Assembly (NCBI GenBank): GCA_009780755.1
Contig: WQZL01000018.1
Coordinates: forward strand, 1 to 21,645
Direction: 5' to 3'
Length of the DNA: 21,645 nucleotides
Source: Promicromonosporaceae bacterium
Lineage (GTDB): Bacteria > Actinomycetota > Actinomycetes > Actinomycetales > Cellulomonadaceae
The notes under the pieces are model-generated. The model did not search any database, was not told the DNA's origin, and was given only the letters and a program-made list of their open reading frames with translations. A program made the position numbers and the translations under genes. This document shows, one piece after another, positions 13,398 through 21,201 of this stretch (the stretch's first letter is position 1; each line of letters begins with the position of its first letter).

Positions 13398-15131
13398 TTA
13401 GTCGTGCTGCCAGCTTTGCCAGAGGGAGGCGTAGGAGCCACCGGCGGCCAGGAGGTCGTCGTGGGAGCCAAGCTCGATGATGCGGCCATCCTCCACCACG
13501 GCGACGCGGTCGGCGTCGTGGGCGGTGTGTAGGCGGTGGGCGATGGCCACCACCGTGCGGCCCGCCAACACCGCACCCAGGGAGCGCTCCAAATGCCGGG
13601 CCGCACGCGGGTCAAGCAGCGAGGTCGCCTCGTCTAAGACCAGCACATCCGGGTCGAGTAGCACCAGACGGGCCAAGGCGACCTGTTGAGCCTGCGCCGG
13701 GGTCAGCGCCGTGCCACCCGAACCAACCTCGGTCTCAATCCCCTCGGGCAGCGCAGTTACCCAGTCGAGGGCATCTACCGCCGCCAGCGCGGCCCGCAAC
13801 TGCTCGTCGGTAGCGCCCGAGTCGGCCAGGCGCAGGTTGTCACAGATCGTTCCGGCGAAGACGTGATGCTCCTGGGTGACCAGCGCCACCCGCCGCCGCA
13901 GTTCTTCTAGGGGGAGGTCTACCAGCGGCACTCCGCCCACCGTCACCGTGCCACCCGTCGGCGGATGAATCCCGGCCAGCATTCGGCCCAGCGTCGATTT
14001 CCCCGCCCCAGACGGCCCCACCATCGCCAGGCGCTCACCCGGAATGAGATCAAGGTCGATGCCGTGCAGCACGTCATGACCCTCGCGGTAGGCGTACCGC
14101 ACCCCGCGCGCTCGCAGCTCATTCGAGGCAGGCTCGGCTCCGGTCGCCAGGCGATCTGGTTCAACCAACTGCACGCCGATGATGCGCGAGAGCGACACGG
14201 CCGAAACTGAGAGGTCTTCTACCCAAAACACCAGGTTCCACACCGGGCCTTTGAGCTGGAACGTGTACATCATCACGGCGGTGACGGCACCCATCGTCAC
14301 CTGCCCCTGGGAGACCAGCCACGCACCCCAGGCCAAAATGGCGACAGGACCGAACACAAAGGTCAGGTTCACATTCGGAAACAGCACGTTGCGTAGGAAC
14401 AGCGTGCCCAGCTCGGCGCGATACAGGTCGCTCAGGTTCTTATCGGTGATACCGTCACGACGCCGACCAAGATCGAGAGCATCTACGGTGCGTACGCCCT
14501 CAGCCGATTCGGCGATGGTGCCGTTCAGCGTCGCGAAGCCGGCCGTCACCAAGCCATACGCCTTCGGGGCGCGCCGCAGGTACCAGCGCCAAGCAATCGC
14601 CAGCGAGGGCACGCCAACAAACATTGCCACCGCCACCAGCGGCGAGATCAACATGGCGGCCACAGCCGTGAACACGATGGTCACCAGCGATACCGTGACC
14701 TGCGGCACGCCAAACCGCACCGCATTTTGGATGCGTCCCACATCGTTGGTGGTGCGGGCCACCAGATCACCGGTGCCGGCGCTCTCGACCACGGATAGCG
14801 GCAGGCCGGTGGCCGTATCTAGGAACTGCTCGCGAATCTCGGCCAACACCTGCTCGCCAAATATCATCGAACGCTGGTTGGCGATCTTCTGCATCGCGCC
14901 GCGCAACAGATAGCCCGCCAAGGCCAGCAGGGTCAGATTGCGCACCACATCCGCGGTGGTGCCATCGTGCAGGTAATCAACCAGGCGTCCAAGCACCCAC
15001 GGGCCAACCAGCCCAACGATGGCGGCGATCATATGCAGCACCGCGATCAGTATCAGGGCGCGACGGTGGCCGCTCAGTAGGCCACGGGTGTAATGCCAAG
15101 TGGCGCGGGCATCGGCGATGGGTAGCTTCAT
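13398..15131 (-). CDS. ABC exporter half-transporter, subunit with intact Walker A
   Basis: Type IV ABC exporter subunit of 577 aa: an N-terminal six-helix transmembrane domain (about 20-300) fused to a nucleotide-binding domain. The NBD has canonical Walker A GPSGAGKST (Lys 378), Walker B LVLDEATS with the catalytic Glu, and H-loop IAHR. Its signature motif is degenerate: LTPAQAQQ instead of LSGGQ. The start overlaps the stop of the partner gene (ATGA) behind GAGGAGG with 7-nt spacing, so translation is coupled. With the partner it forms a heterodimer. Its Walker A faces the partner's intact LSGGQ, giving the one competent ATP site. The substrate (drug, lipid or peptide) cannot be told from sequence. 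Confidence 0.9.
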   Translation of the reverse strand: MKLPIADARATWHYTRGLLSGHRRALILIAVLHMIAAIVGLVGPWVLGRLVDYLHDGTTADVVRNLTLLALAGYLLRGAMQKIANQRSMIFGEQVLAEIREQFLDTATGLPLSVVESAGTGDLVARTTNDVGRIQNAVRFGVPQVTVSLVTIVFTAVAAMLISPLVAVAMFVGVPSLAIAWRWYLRRAPKAYGLVTAGFATLNGTIAESAEGVRTVDALDLGRRRDGITDKNLSDLYRAELGTLFLRNVLFPNVNLTFVFGPVAILAWGAWLVSQGQVTMGAVTAVMMYTFQLKGPVWNLVFWVEDLSVSAVSLSRIIGVQLVEPDRLATGAEPASNELRARGVRYAYREGHDVLHGIDLDLIPGERLAMVGPSGAGKSTLGRMLAGIHPPTGGTVTVGGVPLVDLPLEELRRRVALVTQEHHVFAGTICDNLRLADSGATDEQLRAALAAVDALDWVTALPEGIETEVGSGGTALTPAQAQQVALARLVLLDPDVLVLDEATSLLDPRAARHLERSLGAVLAGRTVVAIAHRLHTAHDADRVAVVEDGRIIELGSHDDLLAAGGSYASLWQSWQHD

Positions 15132-16894
15132 GAGGGAACCTCCTCAGTCAGTCCGCGGCCGACGATGGTGCGGTAACTTGCATTGCGCATCAGCTCGCGA
15201 TGCGTGCCGCTGACCGCCACGCGTCCGTCGTCGCCCAAGAGCATCACCTCGTCCACGTGGTCAAGCACCAGGGGAGAGGCGGTGACGATGAGCGTGGTGC
15301 GGCCCCGGCGGTCATCGGCCACGCGGGCGGCGATGCGCGCCTCGGAATGCGCGTCCACGGCGCTGGTCGGCTCCACCAGGATCAGTATCTCCGGGTTAGT
15401 GAGCAGCGCCCGGGCAAGTGCCACCCGCTGCCGCTGGCCGCCGGAAAGCGACCGGCCCTTCTCCGTGAGCAACCCAGCTAGGCCATCCGGCACAGAATCG
15501 ATCACATCCTTAGCGTCGGCCGAGTGCATGGCCTGATGCAGATGTTTGCGCTGCGCGTGTTCGCGCACATCAAGCTCGGTGTCGAGGCGCCCGGAGAACA
15601 CGGCGGGTGTCGCTTCGGAGACGACGATGCGATGCCGCAGATGCTCCTTGGGCAGATTGATGAGCGGCACGCCGCCAAGAGTGACCGGCGTGGTGGCCTC
15701 GGCCTCGTCGTCGAAGCGGCCCAGGCGGGTGGCGATGGCGGCGCTCACATCAGGGTCGGCGGCCACGAGCGCCACCACCCGACCTGGCATCAACTCAACG
15801 CCGGAGGTTTTATCGCGCAGCGGGACGCCAACCGGGGGTGGTTCGGCGCTCGCGGGCGCGGCCCCCGACGCCGGGGTGACGCGCAGCACGTCGAGTACCT
15901 TCTTGGCCGAGACGTTCGCATTCGTGGTCACCCGCAAAAACTGGGTGGCAAGTTGCACGGGCCAGCCCATGAAGGCGGCATAGCCGTAGAAGGAGACGAG
16001 CTGCCCGGCGGTGATTTCGCCGCGTACTGCCGACATCGCGCCGAGGTAGACCACCAACGTCACGAATAGCCACGGCAGCAGGATTTGCAGGGCATCCAAC
16101 CAGGACTGCGGGCCGGCCACCCTCACCCCGGCGGCCCGCACCTGCTGTGATTGGCGGCGGTACTTGGCGGCGAACACGGCCTCGCCGCCGATGCCGCGCA
16201 GGATGCGCAGGCCCGATACGGTGTCGGCGCCGATGGTGACCAGCTTGCCGCTTGCCTCGCGTTGCGCGGCCTGGCGGCGTTGCAGCGGCTTGATGAGTAG
16301 GGCCAGGATGGCGGCGACGGCGGGCAGACCTAGCGCGGTGACCAGGCCCAGCTGTAGGGAGGCGGTGAGCATCAGGGCCGTGGTCACGCCGTAGGCCACC
16401 AGCGCGCCGAAGAACTGGGCGATCACCACATACAGGTCGGAGATGCGTTCGACATCGATGGCGACCGCGCTGACTACCTCACCGGCGGGCAGCTCATCGG
16501 AAAGCGCGCGCCCGGAACGGGAGATGGTGCGCGAGATCAGCTGTGTGGTGCGCTGCAATGCCTCGACGAAGGAACGCAGATACAGCCGGTTGGCGATGAT
16601 GGTCACCCCGGCGTGGAGCAGACCAATGGCCAGCAGGAACCCAACCCAGCGCCAGGTGGTCGAATCCAGGCCACTGGTGGTCGCCTCGTCCACCACTCGT
16701 CCCAGCAGGTAGGGCTGCACCGCGACTGCGCCGTACATCACCAGGCACGTTATCAGCGACAGGCTCAGCGTCAGTGCCTGCTGACGCCCCAGCCAGCTAA
16801 GAAACTGCCGTGGTCCGCCCAGGGGCGGGGTGCCGGGATCGGGAACTGGTAGTGATCGCACGGAGAAAAGACTAGGCGGGGGTACTGACAACAT
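15128..16894 (-). CDS. ABC exporter half-transporter, subunit with dead Walker A
   Basis: Partner half-transporter of 588 aa: transmembrane domain, then an NBD. The signature LSGGQRQRVALARALL is intact. Where Walker A should be, the sequence reads VALVAADPDVSAAIATRL, with no Gly-rich loop and no Lys. Walker B reads ILILVEPTS, with Val in place of the Mg-binding Asp, and the H-loop His is lost (TASPL). The subunit thus supplies only its signature motif to the active site. ATG 16894 is chosen because the frame further upstream runs into the divergent guaA gene. No Shine-Dalgarno, and the gap to the guaA start is only 31 bp. The reading frame is continuous, so this is divergence, not a frameshift. 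Confidence 0.85.
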   Translation of the reverse strand: MLSVPPPSLFSVRSLPVPDPGTPPLGGPRQFLSWLGRQQALTLSLSLITCLVMYGAVAVQPYLLGRVVDEATTSGLDSTTWRWVGFLLAIGLLHAGVTIIANRLYLRSFVEALQRTTQLISRTISRSGRALSDELPAGEVVSAVAIDVERISDLYVVIAQFFGALVAYGVTTALMLTASLQLGLVTALGLPAVAAILALLIKPLQRRQAAQREASGKLVTIGADTVSGLRILRGIGGEAVFAAKYRRQSQQVRAAGVRVAGPQSWLDALQILLPWLFVTLVVYLGAMSAVRGEITAGQLVSFYGYAAFMGWPVQLATQFLRVTTNANVSAKKVLDVLRVTPASGAAPASAEPPPVGVPLRDKTSGVELMPGRVVALVAADPDVSAAIATRLGRFDDEAEATTPVTLGGVPLINLPKEHLRHRIVVSEATPAVFSGRLDTELDVREHAQRKHLHQAMHSADAKDVIDSVPDGLAGLLTEKGRSLSGGQRQRVALARALLTNPEILILVEPTSAVDAHSEARIAARVADDRRGRTTLIVTASPLVLDHVDEVMLLGDDGRVAVSGTHRELMRNASYRTIVGRGLTEEVPS

Positions 16895-16911
16895 CGATTG
16901 ATTTGCGAGCG

Positions 16912-16917
16912 TAGGAT
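16912..16917 (+). promoter_or_regulatory. -10 box TAGGAT of guaA, leaderless start
   Basis: TAGGAT fits the actinobacterial TANNNT consensus and ends 8 nt before GTG 16926. CTGACA at 16885-16890 could be a -35 box, with a long 21-bp spacer that overlaps the start of the divergent ABC gene. Confidence 0.5.
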
Positions 16918-16925
16918 TGCGTTTC

Positions 16926-18500
16926 GTGACTGATGCCGCAGCCCCCCGCCCCGTTCTTGTCGTTGACTTCGGCGCGCAGTACGCGCAACTGATCGCGCGG
17001 CGTGTGCGCGAGGCGAAGGTGTACTCCGAGGTGGTGCCCCACACGTGGGACGCTAAGCGGTTGCTGGCGAAGAATCCGGCCGCGATCATTCTCTCCGGTG
17101 GTCCCGCCTCCGTTTACGCGGAGGGGGCACCCCTGGTAGATCCGGCGATTTTCAAGTCCGGTGTGCCCGTGCTGGGCATTTGCTACGGCTTCCAGGCGAT
17201 GGCCAAGGCCCTCGGTGGGGAGGTCGCTAAGACCGACCTTTCTGAGTTCGGTGGTACCCGTGCCCAGGTGTGCGAGCCGGGCCTGCTGCTGGCCGATATG
17301 GCCGACAGTATGGATGTTTGGATGTCCCACGGGGATGCCGTACGCGTCGCTCCGGCGGATTTCACGGTGCTGGCCACCAGCCCCGGCGCTCCCGTCGCCG
17401 CCTTTGAGAATCGGGAATGCGGGTTTTACGGCGTGCAATGGCATCCCGAGGTGGGCCACAGCGAGGGCGGGCAAAAGGTGCTCGAACACTTTTTGTATGA
17501 CGCCGTCGGGCTTGCCCCAACCTGGACTCCCACCAACTATGTCGAGGCTCAAGTTGCCGCGATCCGCAGTCAGGTAGGCGACGCCGAGGTGATCTGCGCG
17601 CTCTCCGGCGGCGTAGATTCCGCCGTGGTCGCCGCTTTAGTGCAGCGCGCCGTCGGCGACCAGCTCACCTGCGTGCATGTTGACCACGGCTTGATGCGGC
17701 TAGGTGAAGTGGAGCAGATCGAGCAAGACTTCGTCTCCGCCACCGGCGTGCGCCTGATCGTCCGCCGCGAGGAGGAGCGCTTCTTGGCCGCGCTGGCCGG
17801 GGTAACCGACCCGGAGACCAAGCGCAAGATCATCGGCCGCGAGTTCATCCGCGTCTTTGAGGATGCCAAGCGTGACATCGTCGCCGAGGGCGGTGCCCGC
17901 GGCCGCGAGGTGAAGTTCCTGGCCCAAGGCACTATCTACCCCGACATCGTCGAGAGCGGCGACGGCGATGGCACGGCCACTATCAAGAGTCACCACAACG
18001 TCGGCGGGTTGCCCGACGATCTCGACTTCGAGCTGGTCGAACCCCTGCGCGCGCTGTTCAAGGACGAGGTACGGGCCGTTGGTCGTGAGCTGGGTGTGCC
18101 AGAGGAGATTGTCAGCCGCCAACCGTTCCCCGGTCCTGGCCTGGGTGTGCGGGTCATCGGCGAACTCACCAAAGCAAACCTGGACATACTGCGTCGCGCC
18201 GATGCCATCGTCCGTGGGGAGCTGACCAAGGCCGGGCAGGACGAGCATGTGTGGCAGTGCCCCGTTGTGCTGCTGGCCGATGTGCGTTCCGTGGGCGTGC
18301 AGGGTGACGGCCGCACCTACGGCCACCCCATCGTGCTGCGCCCCGTCACCTCTGAGGATGCCATGACAGCCGACTGGGCGCGGGTGCCTTTCGACGTGCT
18401 TGCCACCATCTCCACCCGCATCACAAATGAGGTGCCGGAGATCAACCGCGTTGTGCTCGACGTGACCAGCAAACCCCCCGCCACCATCGAGTGGGAGTAG
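16926..18500 (+). CDS. guaA: GMP synthase (glutamine-hydrolysing)
   Basis: Converts XMP to GMP using ATP and glutamine, the last step of de novo GMP synthesis, in the cytoplasm. 524 aa, usual length. Class I glutamine amidotransferase domain: nucleophile Cys 86 in GICYGFQAM, and His 173/Glu 175 in HPEVGHSEGG. ATP-pyrophosphatase domain: P-loop SGGVDS at 227-232. C-terminal dimerisation domain ending in the diagnostic KPPATIEWE. The GTG 16926 start has no good Shine-Dalgarno and a TAGGAT -10 box 8 nt upstream, so a leaderless message is likely; TTG 16917 lies inside that box. Followed by a palindromic repeat that may end transcription. Confidence 0.97.
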   Translation: MTDAAAPRPVLVVDFGAQYAQLIARRVREAKVYSEVVPHTWDAKRLLAKNPAAIILSGGPASVYAEGAPLVDPAIFKSGVPVLGICYGFQAMAKALGGEVAKTDLSEFGGTRAQVCEPGLLLADMADSMDVWMSHGDAVRVAPADFTVLATSPGAPVAAFENRECGFYGVQWHPEVGHSEGGQKVLEHFLYDAVGLAPTWTPTNYVEAQVAAIRSQVGDAEVICALSGGVDSAVVAALVQRAVGDQLTCVHVDHGLMRLGEVEQIEQDFVSATGVRLIVRREEERFLAALAGVTDPETKRKIIGREFIRVFEDAKRDIVAEGGARGREVKFLAQGTIYPDIVESGDGDGTATIKSHHNVGGLPDDLDFELVEPLRALFKDEVRAVGRELGVPEEIVSRQPFPGPGLGVRVIGELTKANLDILRRADAIVRGELTKAGQDEHVWQCPVVLLADVRSVGVQGDGRTYGHPIVLRPVTSEDAMTADWARVPFDVLATISTRITNEVPEINRVVLDVTSKPPATIEWE

Positions 18501-18515
18501 CTACCCACCCAGAAC

Positions 18516-18562
18516 CGTCATCCTGCGCGAAGCGAGGAACGAGCGCAGTCGCAGGACCTAGA
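18516..18562 (+). repeat. dispersed palindromic repeat, copy 3
   Basis: 47-nt copy, CGTCATCCTGCGCGAAG... to ...GGACCTAGA. Arms TCCTGCG (18521-18527) and CGCAGGA (18550-18556) pair perfectly. It starts 15 nt after the guaA stop, between convergent guaA and greA, a position suited to a bidirectional terminator. Matches copy 2 at 41 of 47 positions. Confidence 0.65.
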
Positions 18563-18636
18563 CTCGAGGCATCCGATTTGGCCGTAATTGCCGACGCCGT
18601 TGCGCGCCGTGAGGACACGGGGTAAAGGGGGTGTTT

Positions 18637-19122
18637 CTATCCTGCATAGGGCTTAGCTGCGGTGATTTCGACGGTGAAGTTCTTGCCGTTGGGGGCGGTG
18701 TAGCTGACGGAATCGCCGACCCGGTGGCCGCTGATCGCGGCGCCGAGGGGGGAGGTGGGGGAGTACACATCAACGTCGCCGATCACCTCGGCCATCTCCC
18801 GCGAGCCGAGCAGGAACGTCATCGGATCGTCGGCTAGCAGCACGGTGACCAGCATTCCCGGCTCCACGAGGCCGTCATCTGGTGGGGTGCCGATCTGCAC
18901 ATCGCGCAGCTTCTCGGTTAGCTCGCGGATGCGCGCCTCGTTCTTGGCCTGCTCCTCGCGGGCGGCGTGGTAGCCGCCGTTCTCCTTTAGGTCCCCCTCG
19001 TCGCGGGCGGCGGCGATGCGAGCGGTGATTTCGGCGCGGTAAGGCCCCTTGAGGTGTTCCAATTCGGCGGTCAGCCGTTCGAATGCCTCCTGGGTGAGCC
19101 AGGTACCGGTGGTCTCAGACAT
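18637..19122 (-). CDS. greA: transcription elongation factor GreA
   Basis: Rescues backtracked RNA polymerase by stimulating cleavage of the nascent RNA through the secondary channel. 161 aa. N-terminal coiled coil (about 10-80) with the tip motif DEGDLKENGGYHAAREEQ carrying the essential acidic pair. C-terminal FKBP-like domain with SPLGAAISGHRVGDSVSYTAPNG. ATG 19122 has AAGGAG with short spacing. A small CCGTG/CACGG hairpin (18607-18620) lies beyond its stop. In the same neighbourhood as mca, as in mycobacteria. Confidence 0.95.
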   Translation of the reverse strand: MSETTGTWLTQEAFERLTAELEHLKGPYRAEITARIAAARDEGDLKENGGYHAAREEQAKNEARIRELTEKLRDVQIGTPPDDGLVEPGMLVTVLLADDPMTFLLGSREMAEVIGDVDVYSPTSPLGAAISGHRVGDSVSYTAPNGKNFTVEITAAKPYAG

Positions 19123-19234
19123 GGGATCTCCTTACATACGCGCAATCGCGCCGGGCTTCGTGCCCGACGCGCTCGCCTAAGCGTAACCCCGACGGCGGCC
19201 TAAACGGCGTAGGCGCTCAGAAACCACGGACGAA

Positions 19235-19292
19235 TCGGCAGTTTCACGTCGATTCGGCAGTTCAAACTGCCGAATCGACATGAAACTGCCGA
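19235..19292. repeat. 28-bp-arm inverted repeat between greA and mca
   Basis: Arms 19235-19262 and 19265-19292 are reverse complements except for one pair (C19247 against A19280), with a 2-nt centre. Each arm itself holds CGGCAGTT twice, 19 bp apart, so the element is four CTGCCGA-type cores in a symmetric array. It lies upstream of both divergent genes, so it is not a terminator. It could be a multi-site operator, a cruciform-forming element or a mobile palindromic repeat. Confidence 0.75.
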
Positions 19293-19312
19293 CTTGTCTT
19301 GCTCGGGAGGAG

Positions 19313-19318
19313 TACGGT
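19313..19318 (+). promoter_or_regulatory. -10-like box TACGGT of mca
   Basis: TACGGT ends 7 nt before ATG 19326. The purine-rich GGGAGGAG further upstream is too distant (about 14 nt) to be an efficient ribosome site and would lie upstream of the transcript start. A leaderless mRNA is the simpler reading. Confidence 0.4.
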
Positions 19319-19325
19319 ACCTCTC

Positions 19326-20237
19326 ATGTCTCTAACCCCTCTTGGTACTTCTGGCCGCCGGCGATTGATGGCCGTCCATGCGCATCCCGACGATGAGGCG
19401 TCGAAGGGGGCGGCCACAACCGCCAGGTATGCCGCCGCCGGGGTCGAGGTGTTGGTGGTTACCTGCACCGGCGGAGAACGCGGCGACATTCTCAACCCCG
19501 GCTACACCCCGCCGCCTGGTCACGGCTTTGAAACCTTGGCCGAAAAGCGGGCTGCCCGACGCCTGGAGATGGCTGCCGCCGCGAAGGCGCTCGGCGTGCG
19601 GCAGGTGTTCCTGGGCTTTACCGACTCGGGCTTCCCGGAGGGAGACCCGTTGCCGCCGCTGCCCGATGATGCCTTCGCCGCCCTGCCGCTGGAACAGGCG
19701 GCGGCCCCGCTAGTGGAGGCCGTGCGCCGGTTTCGTCCACACGTAATGACCACCTACGACCCCACCGGCGGCTATCCGCATCCCGACCACATCTACACGC
19801 ATACGGTCTCGATGGAGGCATGGGCGGCGGCGGGCAATGCCGAACGTTATATCGTGCCTAACGGAGCTGCGCCCTGGGCGCCGCAGAAGCTGTACTACAA
19901 CCACGGCTTCTCGATGAACCGGCTGCGAGCCGTCCATGCGGCCATGCAGGCCAAGGGGTTAGAAAGCCCGTTCGGCGACTGGATCGCCTCTCGGGGGGCA
20001 CGCGAGATTCCCGAGCGAGAGGTGACGGCCAAGATCGAGGTGGCAAAGTTCTTCGGCGCTCGCGATGCGGCACTGCTGGCACATGCCTCGCAGATCGACC
20101 CGAATGGATTCTTCTTCGCCGTGCCCCGCGACCTAGAGGCCGAGGTTTGGCCCTGGGACGAATACGAGTTGGGCGCATCCCGCATCCCGGTCGAACGTTA
20201 TGAAACCGACCTGTTCGCCGGAGTGGAAGTGGGCTAA
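19326..20237 (+). CDS. mca: mycothiol S-conjugate amidase
   Basis: Zinc amidase of the LmbE/PIG-L family that cleaves mycothiol-toxin conjugates, releasing a mercapturic acid for export and recycling GlcN-inositol. 303 aa. The zinc/catalytic motif VHAHPDDEASKGA has His 20 and Asp 23 as likely ligands and Asp 22 as base. YPHPDHI supplies the third ligand, His 155. TGGERGDILNP and the C-terminal HASQIDPN and ETDLFAG match Mca rather than the biosynthetic paralogue MshB. Its presence implies the cell makes mycothiol. The stop TAA overlaps the stop of the convergent hemolysin III gene, leaving no terminator between them. Confidence 0.93.
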   Translation: MSLTPLGTSGRRRLMAVHAHPDDEASKGAATTARYAAAGVEVLVVTCTGGERGDILNPGYTPPPGHGFETLAEKRAARRLEMAAAAKALGVRQVFLGFTDSGFPEGDPLPPLPDDAFAALPLEQAAAPLVEAVRRFRPHVMTTYDPTGGYPHPDHIYTHTVSMEAWAAAGNAERYIVPNGAAPWAPQKLYYNHGFSMNRLRAVHAAMQAKGLESPFGDWIASRGAREIPEREVTAKIEVAKFFGARDAALLAHASQIDPNGFFFAVPRDLEAEVWPWDEYELGASRIPVERYETDLFAGVEVG

Positions 20238-20959
20238 CGCCTTACGGCGGCCATGAAAATGGCGATGGTATGGCAGGCGTAACCGACCACGGTGAATACG
20301 TGGAAGATCTCGTGGAAGCCGAACCAGCGCGGTGAGGGGTTGGGGAACTTGGTGCCGTAGATGACGGCGCCCAGGGTGTAGGCGATGCCGCCGGCGACGA
20401 TCAGCCACACGACGGCTAAGCCGCCGCTAGCGCGCAGCGGACCCATATAGGCGACGGCCACCCAGCCGAGTGCCACGTACACCGGCACGTAGAACCAGCG
20501 GGGCGCGGATAGCCAAAACACTCGCGCCATCACTCCAGCCAGGGCCCCGCCCCAGACGATCAACAGCAGCGTGGTGGCCTGAGATGGCTCCAGCATTAGC
20601 ACGGCGAGCGGGGTGTAGGTGCCCGCGATGATTAAGAAGATGTTGGAGTGATCCCAGCGGCGCAGAAACGCGGTGATCCGTGGCGACCAGTTTCCCCGGT
20701 GGTACACGGCCGATGTGCCGAACAGCAGCAGGGATGTCACCATGAACACCACGGCCGCAACCTTGCCCGCTGTCGCCGGAGACAGCACAATCAACACAAT
20801 GCCAGCGGCCAGGGCTAGCGGCGTGGTACCGGCGTGAATCCAGCCACGCAGCCGGGGCTTTAGCGCGGTGGCGAACGTGTAGATGTTGCGGGCTGCCGGG
20901 CTGGCGGCGTCGGTGGCAGCGCTGTCGGCGGCGCTTGGGGTCTCGGCTAGTGTTGCCAC
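20234..20959 (-). CDS. trhA: hemolysin III / PAQR-family membrane protein (TrhA-like)
   Basis: Seven-helix membrane protein of 241 aa. The PAQR/hemolysin III signatures are present: SAVYHRGNWSP after helix 2, DHSNIFLIIAGTYTPL, and HEIFHVFTVVGYACH in the last helices, whose His and Asp residues make the metal site. Homologues have been linked to membrane homeostasis; haemolysis is not shown for most. The start is GTG 20959 with GGAG 5 nt upstream; ATG 20970 is out of frame. The 30-residue N-terminal extension is Ala/Ser-rich. A perfect 22-bp palindrome covers the probable promoter. Confidence 0.9.
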   Translation of the reverse strand: MATLAETPSAADSAATDAASPAARNIYTFATALKPRLRGWIHAGTTPLALAAGIVLIVLSPATAGKVAAVVFMVTSLLLFGTSAVYHRGNWSPRITAFLRRWDHSNIFLIIAGTYTPLAVLMLEPSQATTLLLIVWGGALAGVMARVFWLSAPRWFYVPVYVALGWVAVAYMGPLRASGGLAVVWLIVAGGIAYTLGAVIYGTKFPNPSPRWFGFHEIFHVFTVVGYACHTIAIFMAAVRR

Positions 20960-20988
20960 AGGAACTCCATGGGAAAGAGGGTCATGTC

Positions 20989-21010
20989 TAACCTACGGTA
21001 CCGTAGGTTA
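20989..21010 (-). promoter_or_regulatory. perfect 22-bp palindromic operator before trhA
   Basis: Half-site TAACCTACGGT is followed directly by its exact reverse complement ACCGTAGGTTA. It lies 30-51 bp upstream of the trhA start. On the minus strand it contains TAGGTT, a possible -10 box, so a bound repressor would block the promoter. Length and symmetry suit a TetR-type dimer. No regulator gene for it is seen in the window. Confidence 0.7.
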
Positions 21011-21072
21011 CGACTCCGTAGCCAGCCAGAAACGCCCACCGTCGCATAGCTGCAACATCAGACACTCTCCCC

Positions 21073-21168
21073 GCCGAACCGGCTGATCTGGCGATTATCC
21101 GCTGCCGAACCGGCTGTTTTGGCTCCGAATCGAGGGTTTGGTGGCCAGATTAGCCGGTTCGGCAGCGG
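21073..21168. repeat. intergenic element with two left arms competing for one right arm
   Basis: CCGCTGCCGAACCGGCT (21099-21115) and its exact complement (21152-21168) form a 17-bp stem. An additional upstream arm (21073-21091) is complementary at 18 of 19 positions to 21145-21163, so two mutually exclusive hairpins can form. GCCGAACCGGCTG occurs directly repeated at 21073 and 21104. The CTGCCGAAYCG core also recurs in the 19235-19292 element. Located between divergent trhA and the prenyl synthase gene. Confidence 0.65.
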
Positions 21169-21189
21169 GGGGTGGTGGGTGGGGGCCGG

Positions 21190-21195
21190 TATCGT
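21190..21195 (+). promoter_or_regulatory. -10-like box TATCGT, leaderless start
   Basis: TATCGT ends 6 nt before GTG 21202, and no Shine-Dalgarno matches this start. ATG 21208 is a possible internal alternative. Confidence 0.4.
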
Positions 21196-21201
21196 GGGGG
21201 T

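Noticed and set aside
14179..14913. Long plus-strand open frame of 244 codons
   Set aside because: Entirely antisense to the ABC exporter gene, Arg/Thr/Ser-rich, no domain or ribosome site; a shadow of high-GC coding DNA.
15128..16894. Degenerate ABC subunit as a pseudogene
   Set aside because: The frame is intact over 588 codons, the signature motif is kept, and the losses complement the partner, which points to a working heterodimer.
16895..17089. Upstream extension of the ABC subunit frame into guaA
   Set aside because: Would overlap the guaA coding region antiparallel and adds no family sequence.
19235..21168. Intergenic inverted repeats read as a CRISPR array or tRNA genes
   Set aside because: No regular repeat-spacer pattern, no cas genes, and no cloverleaf or T-loop consensus.
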